NCBI GenBank assembly: GCA_035327565.1 | Contig: DAOLDB010000018.1 | Span: 3,640-67,639, forward strand | Source: JABDLO01 sp035327565 | GTDB taxonomy: Bacteria > Bacteroidota > Bacteroidia > Chitinophagales > Saprospiraceae | Length of the DNA: 64,000 bases | Direction of reading: 5' to 3' | Part shown: positions 25,530 through 35,072 of the stretch, piece after piece | Layout: every line of letters begins with the position of its first letter | Numbering within the stretch: position 1 is the first letter of the stretch | Made by a program: the position numbers and the translations under genes | The notes under the pieces: model-generated | Seen by the model: only the letters and a program-made list of their open reading frames with translations | The model's database searches: none | What the model was told of the DNA's origin: nothing

Positions 25530-26048
25530 ATGAACACCCATCCAATTTCCTGGGCTGTGTTTTTGTCATATTTTCCAACCATTGAGTTGCCTGTTACTTT
25601 GAATGAAGAGACTTTAGATGTATTCAGCCGTGAGAATAAAGTTTTACCTGCAGCAGCCATCAGTCATTTTATATTACAATGGGAAGGAAACCATGATGAC
25701 GGCATGACAGAATACATCCCTTGTTTTGCATTACCTGCAGCAGAAGAATTTACCGGATTGGTATATTGGAAAGGAGGCATTGCAAAATATGAATTTATTC
25801 TCGTAACCATTGGTAAAGACGGCCGGTTGATTTCCAGAAAATCTTTGGCCAGCACACAATTTAATTCTAAATCAATACGCAAATCTGTAGCCATGATCGA
25901 TGAGGATCTGATTGTACATATTATGGCCGGAGCTTTATCGGACGATAAAGATTATGAAGCTTCTTCAAGCCGCGCATTCTGTATGGAAATTCTTTCTTCC
26001 GGAGATGTACTTTTTACCATGGACGAAGCAGGTTATTCTGAGAATTAG
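25530..26048 (+). CDS. Conserved hypothetical protein
   Basis: A 172-residue soluble protein with no signal peptide or membrane helix; I do not recognise the family. It begins with an N-terminal W-A-V-F-L-S-Y-F-P-T-I-E-L-P-V-T-L and contains an acidic D-D-K-D-Y-E stretch near residue 140; predicted strands dominate the middle. It is transcribed alone, convergent with the TonB-dependent receptor whose stop lies only 26 bases away. Codon use looks like that of its neighbours, so it is probably a real gene. Confidence 0.6.
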   Translation: MNTHPISWAVFLSYFPTIELPVTLNEETLDVFSRENKVLPAAAISHFILQWEGNHDDGMTEYIPCFALPAAEEFTGLVYWKGGIAKYEFILVTIGKDGRLISRKSLASTQFNSKSIRKSVAMIDEDLIVHIMAGALSDDKDYEASSSRAFCMEILSSGDVLFTMDEAGYSEN

Positions 26049-26074
26049 TATACATTATCTCCATTTCTATAGAA

Positions 26075-28495
26075 TCAAAAATTCACGTTTAAAGAGATCA
26101 TAAAATTCCTTCCCGGTGCGACCAATCCTGAACTGTAAGGTCTGTATCGTTGATCTGTTAAATTTTCTACACCTGAAGTCAGAGAAAAGTGCTCATTGAT
26201 CTTACACAAGGCTTTAAAGTTTAAAGTATACCATCCCGGTGAAAAAGGATTACCATCAGGATCTATGGCATAGATGGCCGGTTTCTGTCTTTCTTCTTCG
26301 TTGAGGTTGGCAAAGCTTACGCCAGCACTATACATTGCATACCACTGCAAATATATTTGGTCGATTTGCAGGGACAACCGGGTAGTACCAAAAGCGGGTG
26401 CTGCATGTCTGGAGCGACTGATTTCACCATTTTCTAGCTCTTCTTTGCCCAGTTGATAATTGTACTTGGAAAGTATACTGAACCCTGCGGGCAGTTTGAA
26501 TTCTATTCCCGCATTAAACCCATAAACCGTTCCGAAAGCTGCATTTTGAATGGCAAAAACCTGACTCAACTCACCATTAAATATTATACTGTCCTGGCCA
26601 TTTACCTGAAATGTTCGTCGTACCATAGCATTGCTGAGATATGTATAAAATCCATTTACATCTATTTTTACATTGTCTCCAAATACTTTTGAAATACCGA
26701 GCTCAGCATTATAGGCAAATTCTGCTTTTAAAGAAGTATTGGGTACAATAACTTCTCCACCTACAAAATCAAATATTTTTCCAATATCATCTACATTGGG
26801 CGCCCGGAATCCTGTACTTCCGTTCATACTGATTTTCCAGGTATTTGCAGGCCTGAAGACCACACCCAGGCTGGCATTCGTGGCTGAGTTTTGGATTTCG
26901 GAACTTGTAAAATCAAATGGAAAAAATTGTAAATGGCGGGTAAAATCGGATTGAATATTGAAAGTACTGAAACGGGTTCCTGCTTGTATTAAAAAGTAAT
27001 TGGACACGTGATATTGGTAATTGAGATAAAGAGAAAAACTCGACCAGGTCGATTGGGGGTATCGGTCGGGTACAGGAATATTGCTGCCATCTCTGATGTC
27101 TACAGCAGATCCCTTGGAGACCACATCATTCAGTACATATTCGGTACCATAATAGAACCAATGTTTATGGAGGATCTTTTCAAAGTCAATATTGACTGAA
27201 TAGGCCTGAACCTGTTCAATGTTTGTTCGTAATCTGAATCTTTGTCCTCCAGAGAAATTTCTGTCGAACCGGCTTTCTTCAAAATACTGATGAGCCAGCC
27301 GGATACCCATCCTGTCATAAACTACACCTGGATTGCTATGGGATATAAATAGATTGTTCATCATCCAGATTTGAGGGCCGTAATTCCATACCGCTGACCG
27401 TGGGAGACCATTGGGTAAAACTTCGATCAGGCGATCATATCTTGAAAATTCTGTAGTTTCAGAATAATGAAATCCGTAATGGAATTCAAATTGTTCATTA
27501 GGTACAAAGCTGATTTTTTGCATCAGATTCATCTGTGCGTATGCTGTAGGATTTTGTACCATGGGTTCAGGATTTTCAACAATTTTGTCTTCATTGTCTA
27601 TTCTTTTTATATAATACCGTTTGAGATATTCATCCGGTCCATGTTTGCCCATTCGCAGATCCCCAAACCGAGAAAATGAAAGGCCGGTCGCTGATGCCCA
27701 CTTTTCTCCCCCAACCTTGATGTTAAAATGATGCGAAAGTTCATTATTAGCAGAAGAATAACGGCTCGCTGCTTTTCCCGAAATCAAAGGGGTGTCCGAC
27801 ATAGAAAACTCAGGTTTCAATGTCTGAAAGCTCATTACACCTCCTATCGCATCACTTCCGTAAATAATGGAACCCGGACCGAAAAATACTTCTGTGCTTT
27901 CTATGGACAAGGGATCTATAGAAATAACATTTTGGATGTTTCCTGATCTGAATATGGCTGAGTTCATACGCACCCCATCAACAGTATATAAAAGCCTGTT
28001 GGTTGAAAATCCTCTGATCATCGGGCTTCCCCCTCCTTGCTGACTTTTTTGGATGAAAACTTCCCCTGAGGAACCTAATAAATCCGCAGCAGTCTGTGGA
28101 CTGTATAATGCCTGATCCCTCGATGATATAACAGCTATTTTGGAAGGAATATTTCTGGATGCCTGGCTCCAGCGAGTTGCTGATACCACTATTTCATCGA
28201 ATAAAGTGGCAGTAGGAGTTAAAAATATTTGAAAATTCGATTCTTCCATTTCGGCATAGCTTATTGTCATGGTTTTGTAACCCAACATCCTTATCGATAT
28301 CTTCAAAGCCCCCTGAAAGGATGTAATATCCGCCTCTCCATTGGAATCTGTGCTAACTATATTTTTATTTTTATCACTCAGCAGAATGACCAGTTCGATG
28401 GGCTCACCGGTCTCCAGGTTTCTTATGGTTGCGATTTGGGAGAAGGAATATCCTGATATAGCCATGAGAAATCCAACTATAATTAATGATTTCAT
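26075..28495 (-). CDS. TonB-dependent receptor with carboxypeptidase-like N-terminal domain
   Basis: An 806-residue outer-membrane receptor. Order: signal peptide (1-19), carboxypeptidase D regulatory-like domain (about 20-95, with V-S-T-D-S-N-G-E-A-D-I), plug domain (about 105-225, R-G-F-S-T-N-R-L-L-Y-T-V-D-G-V-R and the late plug G-S-D-A-I-G-G-V), and a 22-strand barrel ending in the aromatic-type terminal strand S-L-N-V-N-F. The plug, with the G-G-G-S-P-M-I-R-G-F pattern, resembles haem/haemoglobin and cobalamin-type receptors more than SusC. It lacks a SusD partner. Energy would come from a TonB-ExbBD complex such as the one at 47.4-49.9 kb. Confidence 0.92.
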   Translation of the reverse strand: MKSLIIVGFLMAISGYSFSQIATIRNLETGEPIELVILLSDKNKNIVSTDSNGEADITSFQGALKISIRMLGYKTMTISYAEMEESNFQIFLTPTATLFDEIVVSATRWSQASRNIPSKIAVISSRDQALYSPQTAADLLGSSGEVFIQKSQQGGGSPMIRGFSTNRLLYTVDGVRMNSAIFRSGNIQNVISIDPLSIESTEVFFGPGSIIYGSDAIGGVMSFQTLKPEFSMSDTPLISGKAASRYSSANNELSHHFNIKVGGEKWASATGLSFSRFGDLRMGKHGPDEYLKRYYIKRIDNEDKIVENPEPMVQNPTAYAQMNLMQKISFVPNEQFEFHYGFHYSETTEFSRYDRLIEVLPNGLPRSAVWNYGPQIWMMNNLFISHSNPGVVYDRMGIRLAHQYFEESRFDRNFSGGQRFRLRTNIEQVQAYSVNIDFEKILHKHWFYYGTEYVLNDVVSKGSAVDIRDGSNIPVPDRYPQSTWSSFSLYLNYQYHVSNYFLIQAGTRFSTFNIQSDFTRHLQFFPFDFTSSEIQNSATNASLGVVFRPANTWKISMNGSTGFRAPNVDDIGKIFDFVGGEVIVPNTSLKAEFAYNAELGISKVFGDNVKIDVNGFYTYLSNAMVRRTFQVNGQDSIIFNGELSQVFAIQNAAFGTVYGFNAGIEFKLPAGFSILSKYNYQLGKEELENGEISRSRHAAPAFGTTRLSLQIDQIYLQWYAMYSAGVSFANLNEEERQKPAIYAIDPDGNPFSPGWYTLNFKALCKINEHFSLTSGVENLTDQRYRPYSSGLVAPGRNFMISLNVNF

Positions 28496-28828
28496 GTATT
28501 TGTATTAACCGTGACGGTTTTATTTAAGGATTCAATATTCTAAGGTCAATTACTTGCTAGAGTAAGTGATGCTAGCAAATCATACAATAGGAATTATCCT
28601 TCTGTAAGGCCCTTTATCAAGTTTGTTCAATCAATACTATTTAAACCTGGCTCAGTTAGAAGGAATATTAACAAGGTTGTGTCAATGGAATGAATAATTC
28701 CTGAATTGGAGTATTTATTCTTTTAAATTGAATAAAACTAAAGCAGTATCCATAATAAGTATCTATAATGTTAATGAATAGATTCTTTTTGAAAATACAA
28801 TAAAGAATACACCGGAAGCTTTTGGAAA
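28496..28828. promoter_or_regulatory. Upstream region of the TonB receptor with two inverted repeats
   Basis: This 333-base gap between the receptor and the upstream same-strand gene holds AACCGT-G-ACGGTT (28507-28519), 11 bases from the receptor ATG, and TTGCTAG-N11-CTAGCAA (28554-28578). Either could be an operator for a metal- or nutrient-responsive repressor. A cobalamin riboswitch was looked for and not found. No -7 box matches perfectly. Confidence 0.4.
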
Positions 28829-29389
28829 TTATACATTCTTGGACACTCTAAGTATCCGGGCGAGTTCAGGAGGAGGGACAGGAGGTGAGCCTGAAAAAGA
28901 ATTTATTGGATGGAAGGCAAAGAAGTAATTCACTTTCAATTCAATACAAAGGTTGTTAATCACCAGATCTGCTTCAGCAAAGAACAGTGAGTTGAAAAAT
29001 TGCAATAGCCTGAATTGACTGTCCCTGTTCATCGGATGCTTACCAGGTGAAAGCATCATAATCTCTTTGAGCATTTTGTTAAGTTCAGTTTCTTCATGAT
29101 CCCACCAACACCAATAATAAATGGTATCACCTACAATGCCGGAATCAACCACATCATACATTTCACCCTGGTATTCAAACTCTTTGGAATGTTTCCAATG
29201 TAATTGAGAATGAGTCTGAGTACGATCAAATTTGAGTAAAACCAGTTCTTCTTTGTCGATGCCTTCTATGATTTTCCATTTAATTTCTTTTTTGATTTGC
29301 TTCTTTTGTAAATGAAGAAAACAGTAAGTAGCCACCACCGGCACTATAAAACAACAAAAAAGTAATATGACATATAGGCGTCGCTCCAA
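28829..29389 (-). CDS. Membrane-anchored hypothetical protein
   Basis: A 186-residue protein with one N-terminal membrane helix (about residues 5-26, L-Y-V-I-L-L-F-C-C-F-I-V-P) followed by a basic Lys stretch and a soluble domain, probably periplasmic. I do not know the family; a C-terminal P-P-V-P-P-P-E-L-A-R motif and the central H-S-K-E-F-E-Y-Q-G-E-M-Y-D-V-V are its clearest features. No in-frame ATG lies before the helix, so the start is taken as a TTG at 29389; the frame is closed by a stop about 10 codons further up. It lies 333 bases upstream of the TonB receptor on the same strand and may act with it. Confidence 0.55.
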   Translation of the reverse strand: MERRLYVILLFCCFIVPVVATYCFLHLQKKQIKKEIKWKIIEGIDKEELVLLKFDRTQTHSQLHWKHSKEFEYQGEMYDVVDSGIVGDTIYYWCWWDHEETELNKMLKEIMMLSPGKHPMNRDSQFRLLQFFNSLFFAEADLVINNLCIELKVNYFFAFHPINSFSGSPPVPPPELARILRVSKNV

Positions 29390-29605
29390 TGCTGTCCAAT
29401 TGAATACTGCAAATTAAATAATATTCGTTGAAAAAATAACATTCATAGCCCACATTACTTTTAATTGGCAGTAACGAACACTTTATGAAATTCCTTCAGT
29501 AATTTAATTACATTTAGCTTTTATTTGACAATCTGACCATTTGAACCACATTGGACCGCTTTTTATAAGTGGAATGAAAATGAATTCTTTCTCATTGATA
29601 AATTT

Positions 29606-29622
29606 ATGTACATACTGTACAT
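29606..29622. promoter_or_regulatory. Candidate operator before the FabH-like gene
   Basis: ATGTACA-TAC-TGTACAT is a perfect 17-base inverted repeat 22 bases upstream of the FabH-like start codon. The 254-base gap has no other clear signal. It would cover the promoter or transcription start and so could bind a repressor. Confidence 0.45.
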
Positions 29623-29643
29623 GAAAATGGATAACAATTTAAA

Positions 29644-30720
29644 ATGTCTGAAATGAATGTGGTGATCACCGGTACAGGAAAATGCATTCCTGAGAAAATT
29701 GTAACTAACAATGATTTTTTCCAGAGTAAATTTTATTCGGAGAAGGGTGAACTGATTGTGCAGAACCCTGGGCTGACCATTAAAAAATTTGAAGAGATCA
29801 CAGGAATCCGGGAAAGAAGGTATGCGCAGGATGAGCTTCGGACTTCAGATCTTGCTACCATTGCAGCGAGGGAGGCCATTGCAGATGCTGAGATTGACCC
29901 GGAAGCGCTGGATGGGATTTTTTTAGCCCATAATTTTGGTAATCTGGGTAAGGGGGAAATTCAAACCGACCAGGTACCCAGTATTGCTTCCAGAGTGAAA
30001 TACAACCTTAGTATTGCCAACCCGGATTGTATTGCATTTGACCTTTTGTACGGATGCCCGGGATGGATACAAACGATGATTGTAGCCCATCATTACATTA
30101 AAGCCGGTGAAGGAAAAAAGTACCTGATCATTGGTGCGGAAACCCTATCACGCACCTTGGATCCACATGACAGAGACTCAATGATTTTTGCCGATGGAGC
30201 AGGAGCAGCCGTTATTGAATCAAGAAATGGTGATACTCAATCAGGTATATTAAGCACAGCTTCCCAAACCTTTGCTAAGGAAGAAGCATACTACCTCACG
30301 TATGATCAATCCTACAATCGTGGGTATGGACTCCCTACGCGTTTTATAAAAATGGAAGGGCGTAAGATTTATGAATTCACATTAAATTACGTCCCTTTAG
30401 CGATGAAATCCTGCCTTGAGAAAGCAGGTTTAGAAATACATGACATTGATAAAATTTTACTTCATCAAGCCAATGAAAAAATGGATGAAGCCATCGTAAA
30501 AAGGTTTTATAAACTTTACCAAATGGATCCTCCGGAAGGGATCATGCCCATGAATATTCATTTACTAGGTAACAGTTCTGTAGCTACCATACCAACATTG
30601 CTGGATCTGATATTAAAAAATGAATTGGATGGACACCACATCAGTCAGGGAGATGTGATCTTGATGGCTTCTGTAGGAGCAGGCATGAATATCAATGCAG
30701 TTACATACCGGTTCGAATAA
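29644..30720 (+). CDS. 3-oxoacyl-ACP synthase III family protein (FabH-like)
   Basis: A 358-residue thiolase-fold condensing enzyme. The catalytic triad is Cys138 (L-Y-G-C-P-G-W), His274 (L-L-H-Q-A-N) and Asn310 (L-L-G-N-S-S-V-A-T-I-P). FabH of fatty-acid synthesis is about 320-335 residues and usually lies with plsX or acyl carrier genes; this protein is longer, has an insert with S-E-K-G-E-L-I-V-Q-N-P near residue 31, and stands alone. It is therefore more likely a specialised KAS III or an HMG-CoA-synthase-like paralogue acting on an unknown acyl chain. It is convergent with the gluconate-dehydrogenase subunit gene, only 1 base apart. Confidence 0.85.
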   Translation: MSEMNVVITGTGKCIPEKIVTNNDFFQSKFYSEKGELIVQNPGLTIKKFEEITGIRERRYAQDELRTSDLATIAAREAIADAEIDPEALDGIFLAHNFGNLGKGEIQTDQVPSIASRVKYNLSIANPDCIAFDLLYGCPGWIQTMIVAHHYIKAGEGKKYLIIGAETLSRTLDPHDRDSMIFADGAGAAVIESRNGDTQSGILSTASQTFAKEEAYYLTYDQSYNRGYGLPTRFIKMEGRKIYEFTLNYVPLAMKSCLEKAGLEIHDIDKILLHQANEKMDEAIVKRFYKLYQMDPPEGIMPMNIHLLGNSSVATIPTLLDLILKNELDGHHISQGDVILMASVGAGMNINAVTYRFE

Positions 30721-30721
30721 T

Positions 30722-31294
30722 TTAATCACCTAAACCAAATCGAACCATATATTCATTGGGTTGAATTTTTCTATTGCCTTCATATTTCCCTGGAACCTTC
30801 ACATAAGTAAAAGTTTTTGTCATCACTTCTTCATTAGTAAAATAGACCAATAGGATGACCTCCTTCACTATTTTAAAATAAAGAACATCTTCTTTTTCGC
30901 TATCTTGTAGATCACTAAAGCATTTTTCATCCAATGGCGAAAGCAATGATATCCATAGGGCTTCTATATTAACTTGATTGTCTTTTATTAAGTCTTTCCA
31001 TTGGGAATCCAGTTTTGTTAAACCTTCTTTCACCTTTTCTTTATCTTCTATCCGATAACAATTTCCCAGGATAGCCAAAGCAACATCCGTATCATTTACA
31101 GCAAGAAATCCAGGATGTTTTTCAGTAGGAGGTAGCAAAAAATGTCCTATGGAGTTGATGATTTTCTTAAAGCTTTCAAATTCCGAAATGCTTTGGGGTG
31201 TAGGTGTTGTACAGGATAAACCGAGTATATGAGATGCAACCAGGGATCCTCCCATTCCAGCCGCAAGCCAATATATTGCTTCACGTCTTTTCAT
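30722..31294 (-). CDS. Gluconate 2-dehydrogenase subunit 3 family protein
   Basis: A 190-residue small subunit (gamma-like) of membrane-bound GMC dehydrogenases. The N-terminus M-K-R-R-E-A-I followed by a hydrophobic stretch and L-G-L-S-C fits a twin-arginine and lipoprotein-type export signal, and the partner flavoprotein carries no signal, so this subunit probably drags it across the inner membrane. The start of the domain (I-I-N-S-I-G-H-F-L-L-P-P-T-E-K-H-P-G-F) is typical. It lies 3 bases after the GMC gene in the same operon. Confidence 0.85.
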   Translation of the reverse strand: MKRREAIYWLAAGMGGSLVASHILGLSCTTPTPQSISEFESFKKIINSIGHFLLPPTEKHPGFLAVNDTDVALAILGNCYRIEDKEKVKEGLTKLDSQWKDLIKDNQVNIEALWISLLSPLDEKCFSDLQDSEKEDVLYFKIVKEVILLVYFTNEEVMTKTFTYVKVPGKYEGNRKIQPNEYMVRFGLGD

Positions 31295-31297
31295 AGA

Positions 31298-33004
31298 TTA
31301 CAAATTTTGTTTATTGAGTTGATCTACTGCGTAATGCGCTGCTCTAGCCGTAAAAGCCATATAGGTCAATGAAGGATTGACGCAGGATGACGAGGTCATA
31401 AAAGCACCATCAGTAACGAATACATTGGGCGCATCCCAAACCTGGTTGAAACCGTTTAATACAGATGACCGCGGATCTCTGCCCATTCGGGCTGTACCCA
31501 TTTCGTGTATGCCGTGTCCCAATTCATGGCCACCGTCTCCCCCTTTGATGTTTTTGGCCCCAATCGCGTCAAGCATCGAAATGGCTTCGTTGAGCATATC
31601 TTTACGCATGGCCAGTTCGTTGGTCTTCAGCCCGGCATCCATATGAAGTACTGGCAAACCCCAGTGATCCTTTTCATGGGGATCCAGACGAATTGAATTG
31701 GAATGATCCGGTAAAACTTCACCAAATGCACCCATTCCGATGGTCCAAAGGCCTTCATGTGAAAGTTTTTCAACAAAGTCTTTGCCCCAGCCAGCCATTT
31801 GCATTCCACGGTTCCAGGTTTGTCGTGAAGCGCTTCCCTGATACCCGAATCCACGCAAATAATTCCGTTGATCATTACCGGTATTGGCAAACCTTGGAAT
31901 ATAAAAGCCAGTCGGTCGACGACCATACTCAGAGAAAGTATCAAAACCTTCAATATACCCATGGGCTCCTATATTATAGTGATGGTCCATTACATTATGC
32001 CCCAGTTGTCCGCTGCTGCTTCCCAATCCCTGCGGCCAGATATCCGTGGCGCTATTCATCAGTATCCATGTGGAATTGAGCGCTGAAGCGCAAAGAAAAA
32101 TAATTTTGCTTTTGTAGTGATAGGTTTGATGGGATTCTGTATCCAGGATTTCAACACCAGTGGCTTTTTTCGAATCTTTGTCATATAGAACCCGGGTAAC
32201 CAAAGCGTTTACTGCAATAGATAAATTTCCTGTGTCGGCTGCTGCCGGCAAGGTAGAGGATTGTGTTGAAAAGTATGCGCCATACTGGCATCCATGCCAG
32301 CACCGGTTTCTGAACTGACAGTTTACCCTTCCTTTCATGGGTTCGGTAATATTTGCTACCCGGCCGATGAAGAGTTTCCGGTTAGTGAATTTTGCTGTTA
32401 ATTTTTCGGAGGCGTGTCTTTCAACAATATTGAGGTCGAATGGAGGCAGAAACTCCCCATCAGGAAGAATGTCTAAACCTTCTTTAGATCCGCTAATTCC
32501 TGCAAACCTTTCTACATGATCATACCATGGAGCCATGTCGCTATAACGAACCGGCCAATCGACACTAACTCCTTCTTTGGCGTTGGCTTCAAAATCCGTT
32601 GGAGAAAACCGGTAAGATTGTCTGCCCCAAACGGTGGATCGCCCTCCCAGCCGGTAAACTCTCACCCATCGGAATGGTTGACTCTCAGTATATTTCCCTT
32701 CCTTTGATTCATCGACCCATGAATCCATGATGGTTTCGTTAAACATCCAACCGGTAATATCCGATTTGGAGCCTCCTGAAGCAATGGGAGCTTTCCCACG
32801 GTAAGGATATTCATGAATACTTCGATCATCATAGTCTCGGATATGCCTGTAGTCACCTCCTCTTTCGAGCATTAGTACTTTAAGTCCTTTTTCCGTTAGT
32901 TCTTTTGCTGCCCAACCTCCGGATATTCCTGACCCGACAACGATGGCATCATAGGTAATTTCTTTGTCCGCCCGGTTGTTGATGTTAATATACAGTTCGC
33001 TCAT
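31298..33004 (-). CDS. GMC family oxidoreductase (FAD flavoprotein)
   Basis: A 568-residue glucose-methanol-choline oxidoreductase. The FAD Rossmann motif is D-A-I-V-V-G-S-G-I-S-G-G near residue 20 with the ribose-binding Glu in M-L-E-R-G-G; G-R-S-T-V-W-G-R and the late N-P-S-L-T-Y-M-A-F-T-A-R-A-A are the GMC signatures, and H-E-M-G-T-A-R-M-G near residue 510 holds the active-site His. A cysteine group near residues 229-239 (C-Q-F-R-N-R-C-W-H-G-C) is like that of gluconate/sorbitol dehydrogenase large subunits. Substrate, probably a sugar or polyol, is unknown. It works with the subunit-3 protein encoded next to it; no cytochrome subunit is adjacent. Confidence 0.9.
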   Translation of the reverse strand: MSELYININNRADKEITYDAIVVGSGISGGWAAKELTEKGLKVLMLERGGDYRHIRDYDDRSIHEYPYRGKAPIASGGSKSDITGWMFNETIMDSWVDESKEGKYTESQPFRWVRVYRLGGRSTVWGRQSYRFSPTDFEANAKEGVSVDWPVRYSDMAPWYDHVERFAGISGSKEGLDILPDGEFLPPFDLNIVERHASEKLTAKFTNRKLFIGRVANITEPMKGRVNCQFRNRCWHGCQYGAYFSTQSSTLPAAADTGNLSIAVNALVTRVLYDKDSKKATGVEILDTESHQTYHYKSKIIFLCASALNSTWILMNSATDIWPQGLGSSSGQLGHNVMDHHYNIGAHGYIEGFDTFSEYGRRPTGFYIPRFANTGNDQRNYLRGFGYQGSASRQTWNRGMQMAGWGKDFVEKLSHEGLWTIGMGAFGEVLPDHSNSIRLDPHEKDHWGLPVLHMDAGLKTNELAMRKDMLNEAISMLDAIGAKNIKGGDGGHELGHGIHEMGTARMGRDPRSSVLNGFNQVWDAPNVFVTDGAFMTSSSCVNPSLTYMAFTARAAHYAVDQLNKQNL

Positions 33005-33924
33005 TGGTTTTTCATTGAATAAAGTAATACTTACATATCAAAGCTACTTAAATTTCATGGATGCTAATCCTAATGAAATATATTTGTAACGTTCACATAT
33101 ATTTAAGTCCTCTTTGATATAATTTGTTATCGTAATGCAATCAGTGCAAAAACCTGTATAATGGATTCTACGTTCAAGATACTTAAAACTGTCATTAGTA
33201 AGATATGGTATGAATGAAATCAATCACTATTATTTACCATTAAAGCATGTGTTTTGATGTATGAGTTTTTACTTTGTGTGTCGATTTGGTCATACTTGGG
33301 CAGCAAGGTCAAATATGTATCTGTCTAATGGACATACAGTTACCGACATTTGGAATCTTTACGATTTGGAATGTTTTTGTATGTGTAAGGCCACAATATA
33401 AAAGGTCTTTCGCCAGTCAATAAATTTTTAATTTACAAAAGCAGATTACTTTTAATTATCATTGATTGTGGGGTTGCTCTTTGTTTTTCCTTGTTATTTT
33501 TAGTGATTTGGAAATTTGCACCGATAATATATGTCAATAAACTTCAGATGCTTCCCAAGGATAACTATGTATTTATCCCTGTTTTACTTTTGGTAACAGG
33601 GATGGACAATAATCGAAGCAGAAAGCGACCTTTATTGCAATTCATTTTTTGAATGTATTGACTTTCAATTATTAATATCCTATTGAAGAATCAAATGAAA
33701 AATCAACTACTTCTGGATTTTTTCCGGTATTAAATCTGCTCATATAGTTTTCACATAAGAAAAATGGATATTTAAATCCTTAAATTTTTTGAATGATATG
33801 AAATAAAAACCTGTCATATTCATATCCATGATCCATTTTGACTCATTATGATTGATTTTGATCCATTTTATTGATGGGTAAATGATTATTTTTACGCTGC
33901 ATAATTGTTATAGATCGCCAAAAA
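33005..33924. other. Gene-poor AT-rich region (about 0.9 kb)
   Basis: No intact gene seen. A TATATTTG box on the plus strand (33079-33086) has no clear gene behind it. A start-less open frame at about 33390-33649 encodes a hydrophobic stretch (L-L-L-I-I-I-D-C-G-V-A-L) and might be the remains of a membrane protein, but I cannot assign it. The region leads into decayed lipoprotein copy A. Confidence 0.4.
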
Positions 33925-34330
33925 GGTGAAAGAAAAACCTGCTTAGGAAGTCATTTATTTTATGTGCATTTGTGATGGGTATAACAGGTATGAATTTATG
34001 TCATACCCACTATGAAAGCCTGAAATACTCAGCAGAACAATTTAAGAATTATGCTTTAGATGCAGGAATGTAGGACAGAATCGAATCTGAAGATATCCAA
34101 ACATAAGATGCAGAATTGATTCAATGGGATGAAATTACTAAGGAAGAATGGGATTGCCGGAATTTTACAAGCCAACAAACAGACCTATGTTTGTTTTATC
34201 AATATGGTCACAGGTTTTTGGTACTTATGAAAATAAAAGGATCAGGGAAGAGAACTATGCCGTCTTGCTTCCCAATTCCTTTATAACTTCACGCATTCGA
34301 TTCTATGAACCATTTTGGTTTGTTTTGATC
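33925..34330 (+). pseudogene. Decayed copy A of the 35.1 kb lipoprotein gene
   Basis: In the frame through 33948 the DNA encodes an export-signal-like start (K-S-F-I-L-C-A-F-V-M-G) and then Y-S-A-E-Q-F-K-N-Y-A-L-D-A-G-M, a TAG at 34071-34073, D-R-I-E-S-E-D, a TAA at 34104-34106, and L-I-Q-W-D-E-I-T-K-E-E-W. This follows the intact protein at 35073 position by position (Y-D-A-N-M-F-K-Q-M-A-I-D-A-G-V-Y-E-R-L, then W-E-N-A-K-P-E-D-F-E-A-W). After about 34153 similarity continues faintly in another frame. The start codon is also lost or shifted. Older and more diverged than copy C. Confidence 0.65.
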
Positions 34331-34542
34331 TAAAATGAACCATCAGTATATATGAAAAGACTTTAAATTCGCAAAATATCTTGAGTGAAAATACATTGGA
34401 CAGAATCAATCCAAAATGGCTCAAGTGCGCATAGGGTGTTAAAAGGTAATGTTATCCTCCTCAGGTATCATTCACTCCGGAAATACAGGGATTGCCGAAA
34501 ACCTGAAATAGAGTAGGTGTTAAATTTATAATATTTTGTAAA
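34331..34542. other. Intergenic stretch between lipoprotein remnant and Cys-rich gene
   Basis: No gene seen. The DNA ahead of the ATG at 34543 is AT-rich and carries no palindrome or -7 box that I can support. Confidence 0.3.
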
Positions 34543-35040
34543 ATGAAAAAGGTATTATTATTGTCAATGTGTCTTTTAATTTTTCCACTTCTTGGTTCTG
34601 GAAGTAAAGTGCACCTATGTCCTGAATGTTGGGGCAATAATTGTAATTACTGTATAACACCTTCCATTCAGGGACCTGAGCCAGAAAGACCAATATATGG
34701 AAATTCAAATTATCCTAAAATTTGTCAGGAATCACTAAAATTGAGATGGAGTTTTGACTTGTTACCAAGTTTTAATTCGATTGGATTATTTATCCTCACG
34801 AGATCGTCCGCTTCATCTTCGTCACAAGGTTCTGTAAGACATCTTCCAGGAAGTGGGAATTTTATGCCTATGTCAAAAGTAAAGTTAGATGGGTTTGGAT
34901 ATGCTTCTGATGATTTAAGTGTAGTGGGTTATTTCTGGATAGAATTGGAATTGTATGGAAGATTACTTGGCTTTTCTTCAATGATAACTCTAACATCATC
35001 TATGCAGTTTACAAAATCTTTTCCAAGTACGTGTTGTTAA
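34543..35040 (+). CDS. Small exported cysteine-rich protein
   Basis: A 165-residue protein with a clear signal peptide (M-K-K-V-L-L-L-S-M-C-L-L-I-F-P-L-L-G-S). The mature start has a dense cysteine block, C-P-E-C-W-G-N-N-C-N-Y-C (about residues 26-37), which could bind zinc or form disulfides, and the protein ends in Cys-Cys. The rest is rich in Ser, Leu and Phe with no known motif. It ends 32 bases before the intact lipoprotein gene on the same strand, so the two may be one unit. I do not recognise the family. Confidence 0.55.
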   Translation: MKKVLLLSMCLLIFPLLGSGSKVHLCPECWGNNCNYCITPSIQGPEPERPIYGNSNYPKICQESLKLRWSFDLLPSFNSIGLFILTRSSASSSSQGSVRHLPGSGNFMPMSKVKLDGFGYASDDLSVVGYFWIELELYGRLLGFSSMITLTSSMQFTKSFPSTCC

Positions 35041-35072
35041 TTGATTTAATAAAATTTTCAAAATTAATAAAT

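Noticed and set aside
28496..28828. Cobalamin or TPP riboswitch upstream of the TonB receptor
   Set aside because: The minus-strand leader has no B12 box (GCCACTG-type) and no paired thi-box segments. Only simple inverted repeats are present.
33390..33649. Open frame with a hydrophobic stretch on the plus strand
   Set aside because: No start codon before the hydrophobic part, no relatives I recognise, and open runs of this length occur by chance in AT-rich DNA.
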